Shown here piece by piece: positions 1 through 9,485 of a stretch of 64,000 bases of DNA. A program made the translations under genes and the position numbers. Each line of letters begins with the position of its first letter. Position 1 is the stretch's first letter. The notes under the pieces were generated by a model. The model was not told where the DNA came from. It saw only the letters and a list, made by a program, of their open reading frames with translations, and searched no databases. Source of the DNA: Polynucleobacter sp. JS-JIR-II-50. Lineage in GTDB: Bacteria > Pseudomonadota > Gammaproteobacteria > Burkholderiales > Burkholderiaceae. The stretch covers positions 1,261,948-1,325,947 of the forward strand of contig NZ_CP061307.1 of assembly GCF_018687895.1 (NCBI RefSeq), read 5' to 3'.

Positions 1-1328
1 GCACCACGTTTCGCGGCGTTCTTGAACCAGGTAGCAGCAACAGGATGATTAGCAGTTGGATTGGATCCAATCAGGAAAATCATGCTCGAGTGCTCAACGT
101 CATTAACTTGATTACTTACTGCACCTGAACCAACGCCCTCTAATAGCGCAGCAACAGATGATGCATGGCAAAGACGTGTGCAGTGGTCTACGTTATTGCT
201 ACCAAAACCAGTACGAACCAGCTTCTGGAATAAATAGGCTTCTTCGTTACTGCCTTTTGCGGAACCAAAGCCTGCCAATACTTTATTGCCGTATTGATCT
301 TTGAGTTTCTTCAGGCCGCCACCAGCAACTTCCAAAGCCTCTTCCCAAGTAGCTTCACGGAAGATGTCAGACCAGTCTTGCTTACCCTCTAGCATGGCCT
401 CATCTTTCGCAACACCCGCTTTACGAATTAATGGTTTAGTTAAGCGCTGTGGATTATGGATATAGTCCATACCAAAACGGCCTTTAACGCATAAACGATT
501 GTGATTGGCAGGGCCATCACGACCCTCAACACTCACAATTTTTTCGTCTTTGACGTTGTAAGTAATTTGGCAACCAACGCCACAGAATGGGCAAACGGAG
601 TCTACTTTGCGATCCACCGTTTGGGAACCGATCAAACCCTTAGGCATCAATGCGCCAGTTGGGCAAGCTTGTACACACTCGCCACAGGCAACGCACGTAC
701 TGTCGCCCATTGGATCATTTAAGTCGAATACGATCTCACTATGACCGCCACGCATGGCGTATCCGATCACATCATTTACTTGCTCTTCGCGGCAAGCACG
801 TACACAACGGTTACATTGAATACACGCATCCAAATTCACAGCCATCGCTGGATGTGAAATATCACCATTAACTTTTTCGCGACGCAATGCTTTGAGTTCC
901 GGACGAACAGTCACATCCATGCGGGCAGCCCAAGTACTCAGCTCACCATGCTGGCTCTTTTGCTCTTCCTCTTTGCTATCGCCAACCCACTTAAAACCTT
1001 CATCAGGCATATCGGAGAGCAACATCTCCAGAACAAGCTTCTGGCTCTTAACAGCGCGCTCGCTATTAGCCTTAACTTCCATTCCTGGAGTAGCACTTCT
1101 ACAGCAGCTTGGAGCTAAAGTCCGTTCGCCATTAATCTCTACTACGCAAGCGCGGCAGTTGCCGTCAGGGCGGTAGCCATCTTTAAAGCACAGATGTGGA
1201 ATATCAATGCCGTGTCGTTTGGCAGCCTTGAGAATCGTTTCGCCTTCATACGAAACGATCGTCTTGCCGTCTAGCTTGAACTCAACGGTTTGTAATTCGA
1301 GTTCTTTTGGATTTGTTGGTGCGTTCAT
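1..1328 (-). CDS. fdsA: NAD-dependent formate dehydrogenase alpha subunit FdsA (partial, C-terminus beyond window edge)
   Basis: Catalytic molybdenum subunit of soluble formate dehydrogenase, oxidising formate to CO2 and passing electrons through Fe-S clusters to the flavin subunit. About 442 codons are present. The N-terminus carries a [2Fe-2S] domain (HLCF around residue 46, GNCRACV near 57-62, then SCC), followed by two [4Fe-4S] motifs (CIQCNRCVRAC and CVACGECVQAC). The molybdopterin domain begins with CPFCGVGC. HCTRLCHA contains the likely Mo-ligating cysteine, so this is a Cys rather than a selenocysteine enzyme. The ATG at 1328 lies 41 bases downstream of the fused FdsGB stop, indicating one operon. 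The right-hand part of the molybdopterin domain and any fdsC/fdsD genes are outside the window. Confidence 0.93.
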   Translation of the reverse strand, partial: MNAPTNPKELELQTVEFKLDGKTIVSYEGETILKAAKRHGIDIPHLCFKDGYRPDGNCRACVVEINGERTLAPSCCRSATPGMEVKANSERAVKSQKLVLEMLLSDMPDEGFKWVGDSKEEEQKSQHGELSTWAARMDVTVRPELKALRREKVNGDISHPAMAVNLDACIQCNRCVRACREEQVNDVIGYAMRGGHSEIVFDLNDPMGDSTCVACGECVQACPTGALMPKGLIGSQTVDRKVDSVCPFCGVGCQITYNVKDEKIVSVEGRDGPANHNRLCVKGRFGMDYIHNPQRLTKPLIRKAGVAKDEAMLEGKQDWSDIFREATWEEALEVAGGGLKKLKDQYGNKVLAGFGSAKGSNEEAYLFQKLVRTGFGSNNVDHCTRLCHASSVAALLEGVGSGAVSNQVNDVEHSSMIFLIGSNPTANHPVAATWFKNAAKRG

Positions 1329-1369
1329 GTTTGTCTCGTTATTCCCTGAATTTTTATTAAGGTACTTCC

Positions 1370-3172
1370 TTATTGAACTTCTTCAGGGAAATATTTATGA
1401 ATACAACGAATAGGATTTGGTGCCGCTTGGCCTAAACCGCAAATAGAAGCATCCACCATCACGGTGGCCAAGTCCTCTAAGGTTTCTTGGTCCCAAGATT
1501 TAGCCTGCATCAACTTAGCCGCTTTACCTGTGCCAACACGGCAAGGCGTACATTGTCCACAGCTCTCATGCTCAAAGAAATGCATCACATTCAATGCCAT
1601 ATCGCGCGCTTTGTCTTTGTCGCTGAACACCATGACTGCAGCAGAACCAATGAAGCAACCGTAAGGCTGCAAAGTATCAAAATCAAGCGGGATGTCGTTC
1701 ATCGTCGCCGGCAAAATACCGCCGGATGCGCCACCAGGTAAATAACCGTAGAACCTGTGGCCGTCTTGCATGCCACCACAGTACTCATCAATTAATTCTT
1801 GAATAGTGATGCCTGCAGGAGCCAACTTCACACCGGGTTTGTTAACGCGCCCGCTCACGCTAAAGCTACGTAAGCCTTTGCGATCGTGGCGACCGAATGA
1901 ACTAAACCACTCAGGTCCACGCTGAACAATGTCGCGCACCCAGTAGAGGGTCTCAAAGTTGTGCTCTAGGGTCGGGCGACCAAACAAACCGACTTGTGCA
2001 ATATATGGAGGACGCATACGCGGCTCACCACGTTTACCTTCGATACTTTCAATCATGGCGGATTCTTCACCACATATATAAGCACCTGCACCACGACGTA
2101 GTTCAATATTCGGTAATTTGAATGGCGGATTGGCTTTGAGTTTTACCAATTCAGCTTCAAGCAACTCGCGGCAGCCGTGGTACTCATCACGCAAATAGAT
2201 GTAGCAAGCATCAATACCAACCACGCTTGCGGCAATGAGAAGCCCCTCTAAAAAACGATGTGGATCGCGTTCTAAGTAAGTGCGGTCTTTAAATGTTCCT
2301 GGCTCACCTTCGTCGATGTTCACTGCCATCAGCTTAGGAGCCACTTGATCTTTCACAATGCGCCACTTACGACCCGCTGGGAAACCTGCGCCACCTAAAC
2401 CACGTAAGCCAGAGCTTTCCATCGCCTTGATGATGCTTTCGGCATCTTTCTTGCCTTCAAAAATCTCTTTAGCCAAAACGTAACCACCTTGGGCACGATA
2501 AGACTCGTAGCCAACGTAATCAGGAGATACTGCTTGCATCCCACCTTGAGGAGATACACCCTGCTCTGCTAGAGCAGCAGGCTCAAAGACGGCATCGTCT
2601 TTAGCCATTGGCTGAGTGGTTAAGTTATTTTTTACAGCGGCCGATACCTTGTCCACTGTGGCAAACAAGACTGGATATTGATGAACTACTGCAACAGGAG
2701 CTTGCTCGCAACGTCCTACGCATGGAGCTGCAGCGACTTTGATATTCGGATTGCCCAAGATACTTGGCAACTTGGCCAAAAGATTTTGTGCGCCAGCCAA
2801 TTCACAAGCGATGCCATCACAAACACGAATCAGGATATCCGCCACTGGGTCGTTACCACGCACCACTTCAAAGTGATGATAGAAAGTAGCTACTTCATAC
2901 ACCTCCGCCATCGGCAGATTCATTTCTTTTGCAAGCGCCACTAAATGACGATCATGCAAAGCGCGATATTCATCATTGAGCTTATGAAGATTTTCAATCA
3001 AAAGATCGCGGCGATGTGGCGCGTTACCAATGAGTTGGCGAACTTCCGCAACGGAAATATCATCAGCTTGTCGACCTTTTAACTTACTCTTACGGCGAAT
3101 GGTTTCCCTCAAATCATCTGCGGTTGCAACAGCAACTGCTTTGACTTCTCCAGAAGGCTTTGGATGATTCAT
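1370..3172 (-). CDS. fdsB: Fused FdsG-FdsB (NuoE-NuoF-like) diaphorase subunit of formate dehydrogenase
   Basis: 600-residue flavoprotein that receives electrons from FdsA and reduces NAD+. Residues about 1-180 are a NuoE/FdsG-type thioredoxin-fold domain with the [2Fe-2S] pattern C118-x4-C123 and C151-x3-C155. From about 215 the protein is NuoF/FdsB-like. It has the glycine-rich FMN motif GLRGLGGAGFP near 255-265, a RPPYIAQVGLFGRP NAD/FMN-site stretch, and the [4Fe-4S] ligands C538, C541, C544 and C578 (SCGQCTPC and later SICGLG). In many Fds operons FdsG and FdsB are separate; here they are one chain, like HoxF of NAD-reducing hydrogenases. The neighbouring fdsA supports formate dehydrogenase rather than hydrogenase. 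ATG start; no other in-frame start nearby is preferable. Confidence 0.92.
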   Translation of the reverse strand: MNHPKPSGEVKAVAVATADDLRETIRRKSKLKGRQADDISVAEVRQLIGNAPHRRDLLIENLHKLNDEYRALHDRHLVALAKEMNLPMAEVYEVATFYHHFEVVRGNDPVADILIRVCDGIACELAGAQNLLAKLPSILGNPNIKVAAAPCVGRCEQAPVAVVHQYPVLFATVDKVSAAVKNNLTTQPMAKDDAVFEPAALAEQGVSPQGGMQAVSPDYVGYESYRAQGGYVLAKEIFEGKKDAESIIKAMESSGLRGLGGAGFPAGRKWRIVKDQVAPKLMAVNIDEGEPGTFKDRTYLERDPHRFLEGLLIAASVVGIDACYIYLRDEYHGCRELLEAELVKLKANPPFKLPNIELRRGAGAYICGEESAMIESIEGKRGEPRMRPPYIAQVGLFGRPTLEHNFETLYWVRDIVQRGPEWFSSFGRHDRKGLRSFSVSGRVNKPGVKLAPAGITIQELIDEYCGGMQDGHRFYGYLPGGASGGILPATMNDIPLDFDTLQPYGCFIGSAAVMVFSDKDKARDMALNVMHFFEHESCGQCTPCRVGTGKAAKLMQAKSWDQETLEDLATVMVDASICGLGQAAPNPIRCIHKYFPEEVQ

Positions 3173-3209
3173 AGTTCGTAGTCTCTAATTTTCTATTTAC
3201 TGCTATTTT

Positions 3210-3220
3210 GTGCTCAGCAC
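3210..3220. promoter_or_regulatory. Palindrome GTGCT-C-AGCAC upstream of the formate dehydrogenase operon
   Basis: An 11-base perfect inverted repeat with a one-base centre lies 38-48 bases upstream of the fdsGB start codon, inside the 202-base gap before that gene. Its position and T...A spacing would suit a regulator site, perhaps LysR-type, but no regulator gene is present here. The same gap also contains a GTCCTTGA...TCAAGGAC hairpin around 3332-3353, downstream of the lipoprotein stop and without a T-tract. Confidence 0.25.
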
Positions 3221-3374
3221 CAATGCAGAGCGTTATCCCACTTTGCAGATAAAAAACCCTGCTAAGCCAAATACTTAGCTGGTCATTTATACGCAAAATA
3301 ACGCTTTATTTTGGGTTATTTAAGGCCTCATGTCCTTGACGGCGCTCAAGGACTTTAACTAAGGGTTTACCCTA

Positions 3375-3599
3375 TTAAATTAGGGATGGGGAAGGCTTGT
3401 CGCCGGGAGGCAGTGAGTAGTCCAACTTGCGCTCATACAGCCTGGCTTTGTAGCAATCTTGGTAGCCCTTACTACCGATTTGCCAGCCAATCGAAGTACA
3501 GTCGTCCTGAGCCGCTGATTCAATAGACCCGCAACCCACCAAGCCAAGGCTAGCAATCAATGATACGACGGAAATAATGCGCAATTTTGTTGAATTCAT
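3375..3599 (-). CDS. Small predicted lipoprotein
   Basis: 75-residue protein starting MNSTKLRI with a hydrophobic segment and lipobox LVGC at about residue 20-23, so probably an outer- or inner-membrane lipoprotein. The mature part is about 50 residues and holds two further cysteines (DDCTSIGW and YQDCYKA) that could form a disulfide. The chosen ATG at 3599 gives a normal lipoprotein signal and a 10-base gap after the preceding gene. An upstream in-frame ATG at 3632 would overlap that gene and lengthen the n-region to about 18 residues. The function is not recognised. The DUF2799-like spacing of Cys and Gly is only a weak resemblance. Confidence 0.7.
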   Translation of the reverse strand: MNSTKLRIISVVSLIASLGLVGCGSIESAAQDDCTSIGWQIGSKGYQDCYKARLYERKLDYSLPPGDKPSPSLI

Positions 3600-3609
3600 G
3601 GCCTTAAGT

Positions 3610-6030
3610 CTACTTGATTCTGATCTCAACATCGAGAGGTATACCCTCTTTTCCTGCCTCTACTGTCTTCACATCTCCCAGCTGAATACGATCCTTGAGG
3701 CTGGGGTCAGCCTTCACCATGAAGCCATAGGCCGTCTTCGCCCTATTTTTCGCCAATTCCTTAAGCTCGGCATCAGTGATCTCTATTCCAGCAAGCAATT
3801 CCTCATGCAGTTGCTCATTGCGACTCTCTCCATCTGGAAGTGTCAAAAGTCGTTGCCCAAGCTTGATGCGCCCTATGTATTGGGCATATGCCGCCTTCAG
3901 GCCTGACTGCACTTTCGGGTCTGTAAATGTTGGGGTGGGCACTGGTTCTCCAGGCGCCAACTTAAATCCAGCATCTAGAAAAATGGCGCCATCCGCCTTA
4001 GCTCTTGCAAGCGCCTTCTTATCCTGCACAGGATCATAAGCACCAATGATCTCTAAGCTCGAGTTCGGGCGCTTCACTAGATACTCGCCAAATTTTTCTA
4101 GGCGGTCTTGATCCGCAACAAGGAAGACTGCTTCTCCAGGTACTGCATTAACGCCCTCTTCGCCACCCATTCCTAAAATAGATGCAAGAGCTCTAAATGG
4201 TGCTGTTGCTACGTTTGTTAGAACATTACTAATGGCCTGCCAAACCAAACCGCTGGCACTAAATTCTGGAGAGTCAACATTGCCTGCGATGCGAACCGTG
4301 ACGTCAATCGTGTCATCAGAGTCTTCTAACAAAGCAATTGCCAAGCCTAGTGGTAATTTTTTGCCAGTAAAGTCCGGCACCTCATCACCCAGCACCACCT
4401 TCTTAATAATGATCTGATTACTTCCATTAAGTTCGCCATCTTTAGCTTTGTAATTTAGATTGAGGTTTAGTCGTCCGCCAGTAATTTGATAGCCTGCGAA
4501 TGTCATGACTGCAGGATTGAAGGCAGTCAGCGGGAGATTTCTAAAACTCATCAAGATGTCATGATTGCGTCGTGGGTCATCAAATGCTGCTTGACCTTTT
4601 ACTCGCATACTTCCCGAGCCAGCAACAATGCCATCCATCGCCACAGTGGCAAATCGACCAGGAGTATTGCTGACCCCCAAAAGAGTGGCATTGAACCTCT
4701 TCACATCCACCTTGAAATTAGGGCGCATCGCCATATCTGAAAAGTAGACCTCTCCATTCTTCAGAAGAGTGGATCGAATATCTAAATTAAATGTGGAGGG
4801 AGCGCTTACCTTTGACCCAGTTACAGGCTCGGACTTTAATTCTGTTGTTGACTTAGCAAATAACCTTCTAAAGTTTGAGAACCCTTCTTCATTAATTTCA
4901 AATTGCAGGGTTGGCGCATCAATGGTCAACTCATCTATTGCGAGACTATTGTTGGAACCCTGTTTTGACTTAACTGATTGATATTCAAACTGACGAATAT
5001 CTGCCATCCCCCAAACAATCAGTGGATTTTTTTGACCTTTCTCTAGTATTGCTAAATCTGCAATATGAATATCGCCCTTAACCGAATCAGTCTCACCGCC
5101 TATCTTCACGACTAGATCGGCATTCATCAAGCCACTGGTACCGATGAGTTCTTTATTAGCTGGCAATAGAGCGACGATTGGCGAGGTTGCAAGACTGTGA
5201 ATTTCTAACTTGCCATTAACTGACTTCGAGCCGGTATTGAAATCCCAGTGTGAGCGTATCTCACCCTCATCCAACCTCAAGTTGAGCTGCGCGCCTAAGT
5301 TACCTGGCTGAGGATTATCCAATCCACCTGTAATAGCAACATGGCGATACGCAATGGTTTTATTGATTCCAGGTATTAATAACTGCAAGGCACCAAGATT
5401 AAAGTCGTATTGACCACGGACCCCAGTCACTAAACCATTCTTATCGTAATTGGCTACATCAAGCAACTTCATCGTAAACGGGTTGAGTGATTCTTTTAAT
5501 TTGCTCGAATCGTCTACCAAACTTAAAGAAGCTGAACTGACGATAAATTCATCAATCGATATTTTGAGAGGCTTCTTGAGTTCTTTGGGATCTGAAGGAG
5601 GTATCGCCTTTTCAACGGCAGCAATCAATTCCTGCCAATTCCATGCCCCTGCATGCATACCCTTAGCCAACCTCTTCTCGACCAATACCTTGGGCTCTTC
5701 CAGCAAAATCTCATCAAAGCCCAGCTCCCCTAAAACTAGCTTCGTCCACTTGAGGGTAATGACTAACTTTTTGAATTCCAATAATTTAGAACCACCCTCT
5801 TTTGCCAAGTGAAGGCCATCAAGCTCCACCTTCAGCCGTAATGGAGAAAGGCTAAGGTCTTGATAGGAGATCTCGTAACCGATATTTTCACCATATTCGG
5901 CCAGGGACTTTTTAATCAAGCCAGGCAGCAACAAATGGCTTCCCAACCAAAATAAGGCGGCTATCAGAATACAAAATCCCGCCAAACGCAGAGACCATCG
6001 CTTTATTCGGGGGTATGTGAGGGAAAGCAT
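3610..6030 (-). CDS. DUF748-family AsmA-like envelope protein
   Basis: 806-residue protein with one N-terminal transmembrane segment (about residues 16-36) and a long periplasmic body rich in beta-strand-like repeats. It resembles DUF748/AsmA-like proteins, a group now linked to lipid transport or outer-membrane homeostasis. The stretch around residues 30-110 (LPGLIKKSLAEYGENIGY, LSLSPLRLKVELDGLHL) is typical of the N-terminal unit. The middle has alternating short hydrophobic strands. The C-terminus (SSLEIIGAYDP, then helical ARAKADGAIFLDAG) matches the OmpA-like tail seen in many DUF748 proteins. ATG start. It is followed 10 bases later by the small lipoprotein, so the two are probably co-transcribed. 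Exact substrate unknown. Confidence 0.82.
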   Translation of the reverse strand: MLSLTYPRIKRWSLRLAGFCILIAALFWLGSHLLLPGLIKKSLAEYGENIGYEISYQDLSLSPLRLKVELDGLHLAKEGGSKLLEFKKLVITLKWTKLVLGELGFDEILLEEPKVLVEKRLAKGMHAGAWNWQELIAAVEKAIPPSDPKELKKPLKISIDEFIVSSASLSLVDDSSKLKESLNPFTMKLLDVANYDKNGLVTGVRGQYDFNLGALQLLIPGINKTIAYRHVAITGGLDNPQPGNLGAQLNLRLDEGEIRSHWDFNTGSKSVNGKLEIHSLATSPIVALLPANKELIGTSGLMNADLVVKIGGETDSVKGDIHIADLAILEKGQKNPLIVWGMADIRQFEYQSVKSKQGSNNSLAIDELTIDAPTLQFEINEEGFSNFRRLFAKSTTELKSEPVTGSKVSAPSTFNLDIRSTLLKNGEVYFSDMAMRPNFKVDVKRFNATLLGVSNTPGRFATVAMDGIVAGSGSMRVKGQAAFDDPRRNHDILMSFRNLPLTAFNPAVMTFAGYQITGGRLNLNLNYKAKDGELNGSNQIIIKKVVLGDEVPDFTGKKLPLGLAIALLEDSDDTIDVTVRIAGNVDSPEFSASGLVWQAISNVLTNVATAPFRALASILGMGGEEGVNAVPGEAVFLVADQDRLEKFGEYLVKRPNSSLEIIGAYDPVQDKKALARAKADGAIFLDAGFKLAPGEPVPTPTFTDPKVQSGLKAAYAQYIGRIKLGQRLLTLPDGESRNEQLHEELLAGIEITDAELKELAKNRAKTAYGFMVKADPSLKDRIQLGDVKTVEAGKEGIPLDVEIRIK

Positions 6031-6107
6031 CTACTTGTCTTTATAGGCCAATATCAGTAACAATGAAAATGAACGCAGAATAATAAATATACCCTTTAGG
6101 AGACCCC

Positions 6108-6701
6108 ATGAAAACATTCCTCAAAAAACTGACCTTATCTATTGCGTACCTTGCCGCCCTATCGATTGGTGGTGTTGCTTACGCCCAAAACTCTGATGGC
6201 TTTACCGATCTGATTGATGGCGTTAGCTTAAGTGGCTGGAACATTATTGGTAGCGCCAACTGGGTCATTGGTAACGGCATTGTCGAAGGCAATAAGCCCA
6301 ATGGTTTTTTAGTCAGCACCAAGACTTACAAAAACTTTGTCATCAAGGCTGAGTTTTATGCCGAGTCTAATACGAATAGCGGCATTTTCATTCGCTGCCA
6401 AGACCCTAACAAGGTGAGTCAATCCACTTGTTATGAAATCAATATTTGGGATACCCGCCCTGAACAAGCATACGCAACCGGCGCTATTGTGGATGTTGCC
6501 AAAGTTGACCCGGTACCTAAGGCCGGTGGACGCTGGAACACCATGGAAATTATTGCAAATGGCTCCAACTTTAAGGTCATGATGAATGGTGTAGTCACAG
6601 TAGCGAATGGCCAAGATAGTAAATATTCTGAAGGCCCCATTGCCCTTCAATCTGCTGGTGGCGTCATTAAATTTAAGAAGTTGCAAATAAAGCCTCTATA
6701 A
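6108..6701 (+). CDS. Secreted DUF1080 (3-keto-disaccharide hydrolase-like) protein
   Basis: 197-residue protein with a cleavable signal peptide (MKTFLKKLTLS...AYAQ, cleavage near residue 26). The rest matches the DUF1080 fold, a concanavalin-like beta-sandwich: DGVSLSGW near the start, NSGIFIRC in the centre, YEINIWD and GRWNTMEI further on, and a GPIALQS strand near the end. Family members include 3-keto-glycoside hydrolases and laminin-G-like sugar binders, so a periplasmic carbohydrate role is likely but the substrate is unknown. An AGGAG-like element (TTTAGGAGACCCC) precedes the ATG. It is monocistronic: a terminator follows directly, and the upstream gene is divergent. Confidence 0.85.
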   Translation: MKTFLKKLTLSIAYLAALSIGGVAYAQNSDGFTDLIDGVSLSGWNIIGSANWVIGNGIVEGNKPNGFLVSTKTYKNFVIKAEFYAESNTNSGIFIRCQDPNKVSQSTCYEINIWDTRPEQAYATGAIVDVAKVDPVPKAGGRWNTMEIIANGSNFKVMMNGVVTVANGQDSKYSEGPIALQSAGGVIKFKKLQIKPL

Positions 6702-6722
6702 GCTTTGACGCCCAAATAAATC

Positions 6723-6748
6723 AAAAGCCGCTGTCAAGCGGCTTTTTT
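6723..6748 (+). terminator. Rho-independent terminator after the DUF1080 gene
   Basis: Perfect hairpin AAGCCGCT-GTCA-AGCGGCTT followed by TTTT, 21 bases after the DUF1080 stop. The A-run on the left arm means it can also act for the converging YciI gene on the minus strand. Confidence 0.9.
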
Positions 6749-6770
6749 AATTCTCTCGAGATCAAGGGTC

Positions 6771-7073
6771 TTACGCTGGCGGAAAGCCTGCTTTTTGCTC
6801 CCACATATTATTAAATACATGGATGATTGGCTTTTCATAAACACCTGCCTTGGTATAGGGCTCATCCTTTAACCAAGCTTCCACATCTGCCCTGCTAGGA
6901 AAGTCGATTGCGAGCAAGCTACCAACTGTAGTCTTACCGTCATCAGAAGTCATCGGTCCAGCAAAAGCCATGCGGTCAGAAAGTTGCGCCAAGTAAGCGC
7001 GATGCTCTGGTCGAATTTGTACACGCAAGTCAGCAGTACCGGGCTTATCCATCAACAAAATTGCAAAGATCAT
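6771..7073 (-). CDS. YciI family protein
   Basis: 100-residue cytoplasmic protein of the YciI family (ferredoxin-like dimeric alpha/beta-barrel fold). Visible family features are the opening strand FAILLMDKP, the RPEHRAYLAQL helix with the conserved His, the GPMTSDDG turn, the strand GSLLAIDFPS and the DPF-like segment WLKDEPYTKAGVYE. Some family members have hydrolase or dehalogenase-like activity, but most have no known reaction. A GGAG element lies six bases before the ATG. It ends facing the DUF1080 terminator, and a tRNA-Ser lies upstream on the same strand. Confidence 0.88.
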   Translation of the reverse strand: MIFAILLMDKPGTADLRVQIRPEHRAYLAQLSDRMAFAGPMTSDDGKTTVGSLLAIDFPSRADVEAWLKDEPYTKAGVYEKPIIHVFNNMWEQKAGFPPA

Positions 7074-7142
7074 GTTTTCTCCATCATTTAATTGGTTTTA
7101 TTTTTAAATCTTAATTAGCAAGATATTACGGTAAGTTCCAAA

Positions 7143-7170
7143 GAAAAAACCACCCGAAGGTGGTTTTCTT
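7143..7170 (-). terminator. Hairpin terminator downstream of tRNA-Ser
   Basis: AAAACCACC-CGAA-GGTGGTTTT stem, read on the minus strand as AAAACCACC-TTCG-GGTGGTTTT followed by TTC. It begins seven bases beyond the tRNA CCA end, so it is the natural 3' end of the tRNA-Ser transcript. Confidence 0.85.
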
Positions 7171-7176
7171 GATACT

Positions 7177-7267
7177 TGGCGGAAGAGGCGGGATTCGAAC
7201 CCGCGGTAGGCTATTAACCTACGCACGCTTTCCAGGCGTGTGACTTAAACCGCTCATCCACCCTTCC
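7177..7267 (-). tRNA. tRNA-Ser (anticodon GGA)
   Basis: The minus strand folds as a class II tRNA. The acceptor stem is GGAAGGG/CTCTTCC with discriminator G and an encoded CCA. The anticodon stem is CACGC/GCGTG with loop CTGGAAA, giving GGA. The long variable arm is GTAGG..CCTAC, and the T arm is GCGGG-TTCGAAT-CCCGC. The length of 91 bases including CCA and the variable arm are right for serine. Confidence 0.96.
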
Positions 7268-7324
7268 GGAACCGATGATTATACGATTCCCGAAGGGGTT
7301 TGGTCTAAATCTTGATTTAGCTTA

Positions 7325-9298
7325 TTACAGAGACTCTTTGAGCTGGTCCAAGATGTGTGGGTTTTCCAGGGTGGAGGTGTCTTGAGTCACTTCCTCGCCT
7401 TTAGCAATCACACGTAAGAGACGGCGCATGATCTTGCCAGAACGGGTCTTAGGCAAGTTATCACCGAAACGAACGTCCTTAGGCTTAGCGATTGGGCCGA
7501 TCTCCTTACCTACCCAGTTACGCAGCTCAGTAGCAAGCTTCTTGGCTTCATCACCAGTTGGGCGACCACCTTTCAGAACAACGAATACGCAAATGGCTTC
7601 ACCAGTCAGCTCGTCAGGACGACCCACAACTGCTGCCTCAGCAACTAAAGGATTAGCCACTAAGCAAGATTCAATTTCCATCGTGCCCATACGATGACCG
7701 GAAACGTTTAAGACATCATCGATACGACCAGTAATTGTGAAATAGCCAGTATCTTTATTGCGGATTGCGCCGTCACCAGCAAGGTACAAGGTGCCACCCA
7801 ACTCTTCTGGGAAATAAGATTTCACGAAACGATCTGCATCATTCCAAATCGTACGAATCATGGAAGGCCATGGACGTTTCACAACCAAGATACCGCCTTG
7901 GCCATTAGGAACGTCTACACCAGCCTCATCCACAATCGCCGCCTGAATACCTGGCAATGGCAATGTGCATGAACCTGGAATCATTGGGGTTGCGCCTGGC
8001 AATGGTGAAATCATGTGACCACCAGTTTCTGTTTGCCAGAACGTATCTGCGATTGGGCATTTTGAATTACCAACATGCTCGTAGTACCACATCCATGCTT
8101 CTGGATTGATTGGCTCGCCTACAGAACCTAGGAGGCGCAGTGATGACAAATCGTAGCTCTTTGGATGCACTGCTTCATCATTACTGGATGCTTTGATCAA
8201 TGAACGAATTGCTGTTGGTGCCGTGTAGAAGATGGATGCCTTGTGTTTTTGGATCATATCCCAGAAACGGCCAGCATTTGGATAAGTTGGAACGCCCTCA
8301 AACACAATCTCAGTGGCACCTACAGCGAGTGGGCCATAAGTAATATAAGAGTGACCCGTTACCCAACCAATGTCGGCAGTGCACCAGAACACGTCATTAG
8401 GCTTGATGTCAAAGGTCCACTTCATTGTGAGAATGGCCCACAAGAGATAGCCGCCTGTTGAGTGTTGCACACCCTTTGGCTTACCAGTGGAACCAGATGT
8501 GTAAAGAATGAATAATGGATGTTCAGCGCTCACCCACTCTGGCTCGCAAGTCGTTGCTTCATTAGCTACGATCTCTTGCATCCAAACATCGCGACCTGCT
8601 TGCATAGTGACATCAGTACCAGTACGCTTGCTCACGATGACATGCTTAACCTTAGGGCACTCACCAGTAGATAGTGCTTCATCACAAATTGCTTTGAGTG
8701 GCAATGCCTTGCCACCGCGGAACTGTCCATCGGCAGTAATCACCGCAACTGCACCCACGTCCATGATGCGATCACGCAATGCTTGGGCTGAGAAACCACC
8801 AAACACTACAGAGTGAATTGCGCCGATACGCGCACATGCCTGCATAGCAACAATGCCTTCGATGGTCATTGCCATGTAAATGATGACGCTGTCGCCAGAC
8901 TTAACCCCCATCTTGCGCAATGCGTTTGCCATTTTGCAAACGCGCTCAAGCATTTCTTTGTAAGTTACTTTGGTAACTGTGCCGTCATCCGCTTCAAAAA
9001 TGATGGCAGTCTTATCACCCAAACCAGCTTCAACTTGACGATCTAAGCAGTTGTATGAAGCATTGGTGGTGCCATCTTCAAACCATTTGTAGAAAGGCGC
9101 CTTGGATTCATCTAAAACCTTAGTAAATGGCTTTTTCCAATAAAGATTCTCTTTAGCAAGGCGACCCCAGAAACCGTCGTAATCTGAATTAGCTTCAGCA
9201 CAGAGCTTGTTATACGCCTCCATACCTGGAATTGCCGCACCCTTTACAAAGTCTGCAGGTGGGTTAAAAACGCGGTTTTCTTGCTTTAATGGTTCCAT
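7325..9298 (-). CDS. acs: Acetyl-CoA synthetase (AMP-forming)
   Basis: 657-residue cytoplasmic enzyme that makes acetyl-CoA from acetate, ATP and CoA through acetyl-AMP. It has the full ANL-superfamily motif set: P-loop [11 protein letters not shown], the A5 motif FWQTETGG, the hinge region [17 protein letters not shown], and the C-terminal catalytic and acetylatable lysine in SGKIMRR. The length equals typical bacterial Acs. The ATG at 9298 has AGAGGG about nine bases upstream. It is divergent from the fumarase gene, and the 187-base gap between them should hold both promoters. That gap contains an AAGTG-AAAA-CACTT hairpin near 9401 and a direct repeat of GGCAAACC, neither assigned to a regulator. 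Confidence 0.96.
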   Translation of the reverse strand: MEPLKQENRVFNPPADFVKGAAIPGMEAYNKLCAEANSDYDGFWGRLAKENLYWKKPFTKVLDESKAPFYKWFEDGTTNASYNCLDRQVEAGLGDKTAIIFEADDGTVTKVTYKEMLERVCKMANALRKMGVKSGDSVIIYMAMTIEGIVAMQACARIGAIHSVVFGGFSAQALRDRIMDVGAVAVITADGQFRGGKALPLKAICDEALSTGECPKVKHVIVSKRTGTDVTMQAGRDVWMQEIVANEATTCEPEWVSAEHPLFILYTSGSTGKPKGVQHSTGGYLLWAILTMKWTFDIKPNDVFWCTADIGWVTGHSYITYGPLAVGATEIVFEGVPTYPNAGRFWDMIQKHKASIFYTAPTAIRSLIKASSNDEAVHPKSYDLSSLRLLGSVGEPINPEAWMWYYEHVGNSKCPIADTFWQTETGGHMISPLPGATPMIPGSCTLPLPGIQAAIVDEAGVDVPNGQGGILVVKRPWPSMIRTIWNDADRFVKSYFPEELGGTLYLAGDGAIRNKDTGYFTITGRIDDVLNVSGHRMGTMEIESCLVANPLVAEAAVVGRPDELTGEAICVFVVLKGGRPTGDEAKKLATELRNWVGKEIGPIAKPKDVRFGDNLPKTRSGKIMRRLLRVIAKGEEVTQDTSTLENPHILDQLKESL

Positions 9299-9485
9299 GC
9301 TTCACAGCCCTCTATCTAATAATCAATAATCTAAAATCAACAACAAATGCGAGAAAATGTCGCAAAATGACCTATTTAGACTCTCAAGACCTTAGAAGAT
9401 AAGTGAAAACACTTGGGATTTGCTCTATGGCAAACCCTTAAAATAGGGCAAACCTTACTAATAATGTGGAAATAAGCAGATAACC

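Noticed and set aside
3332-3353. GTCCTTGA...TCAAGGAC hairpin as terminator
   Set aside because: Good stem but no T-tract on either strand; recorded only as a structure downstream of the small lipoprotein.
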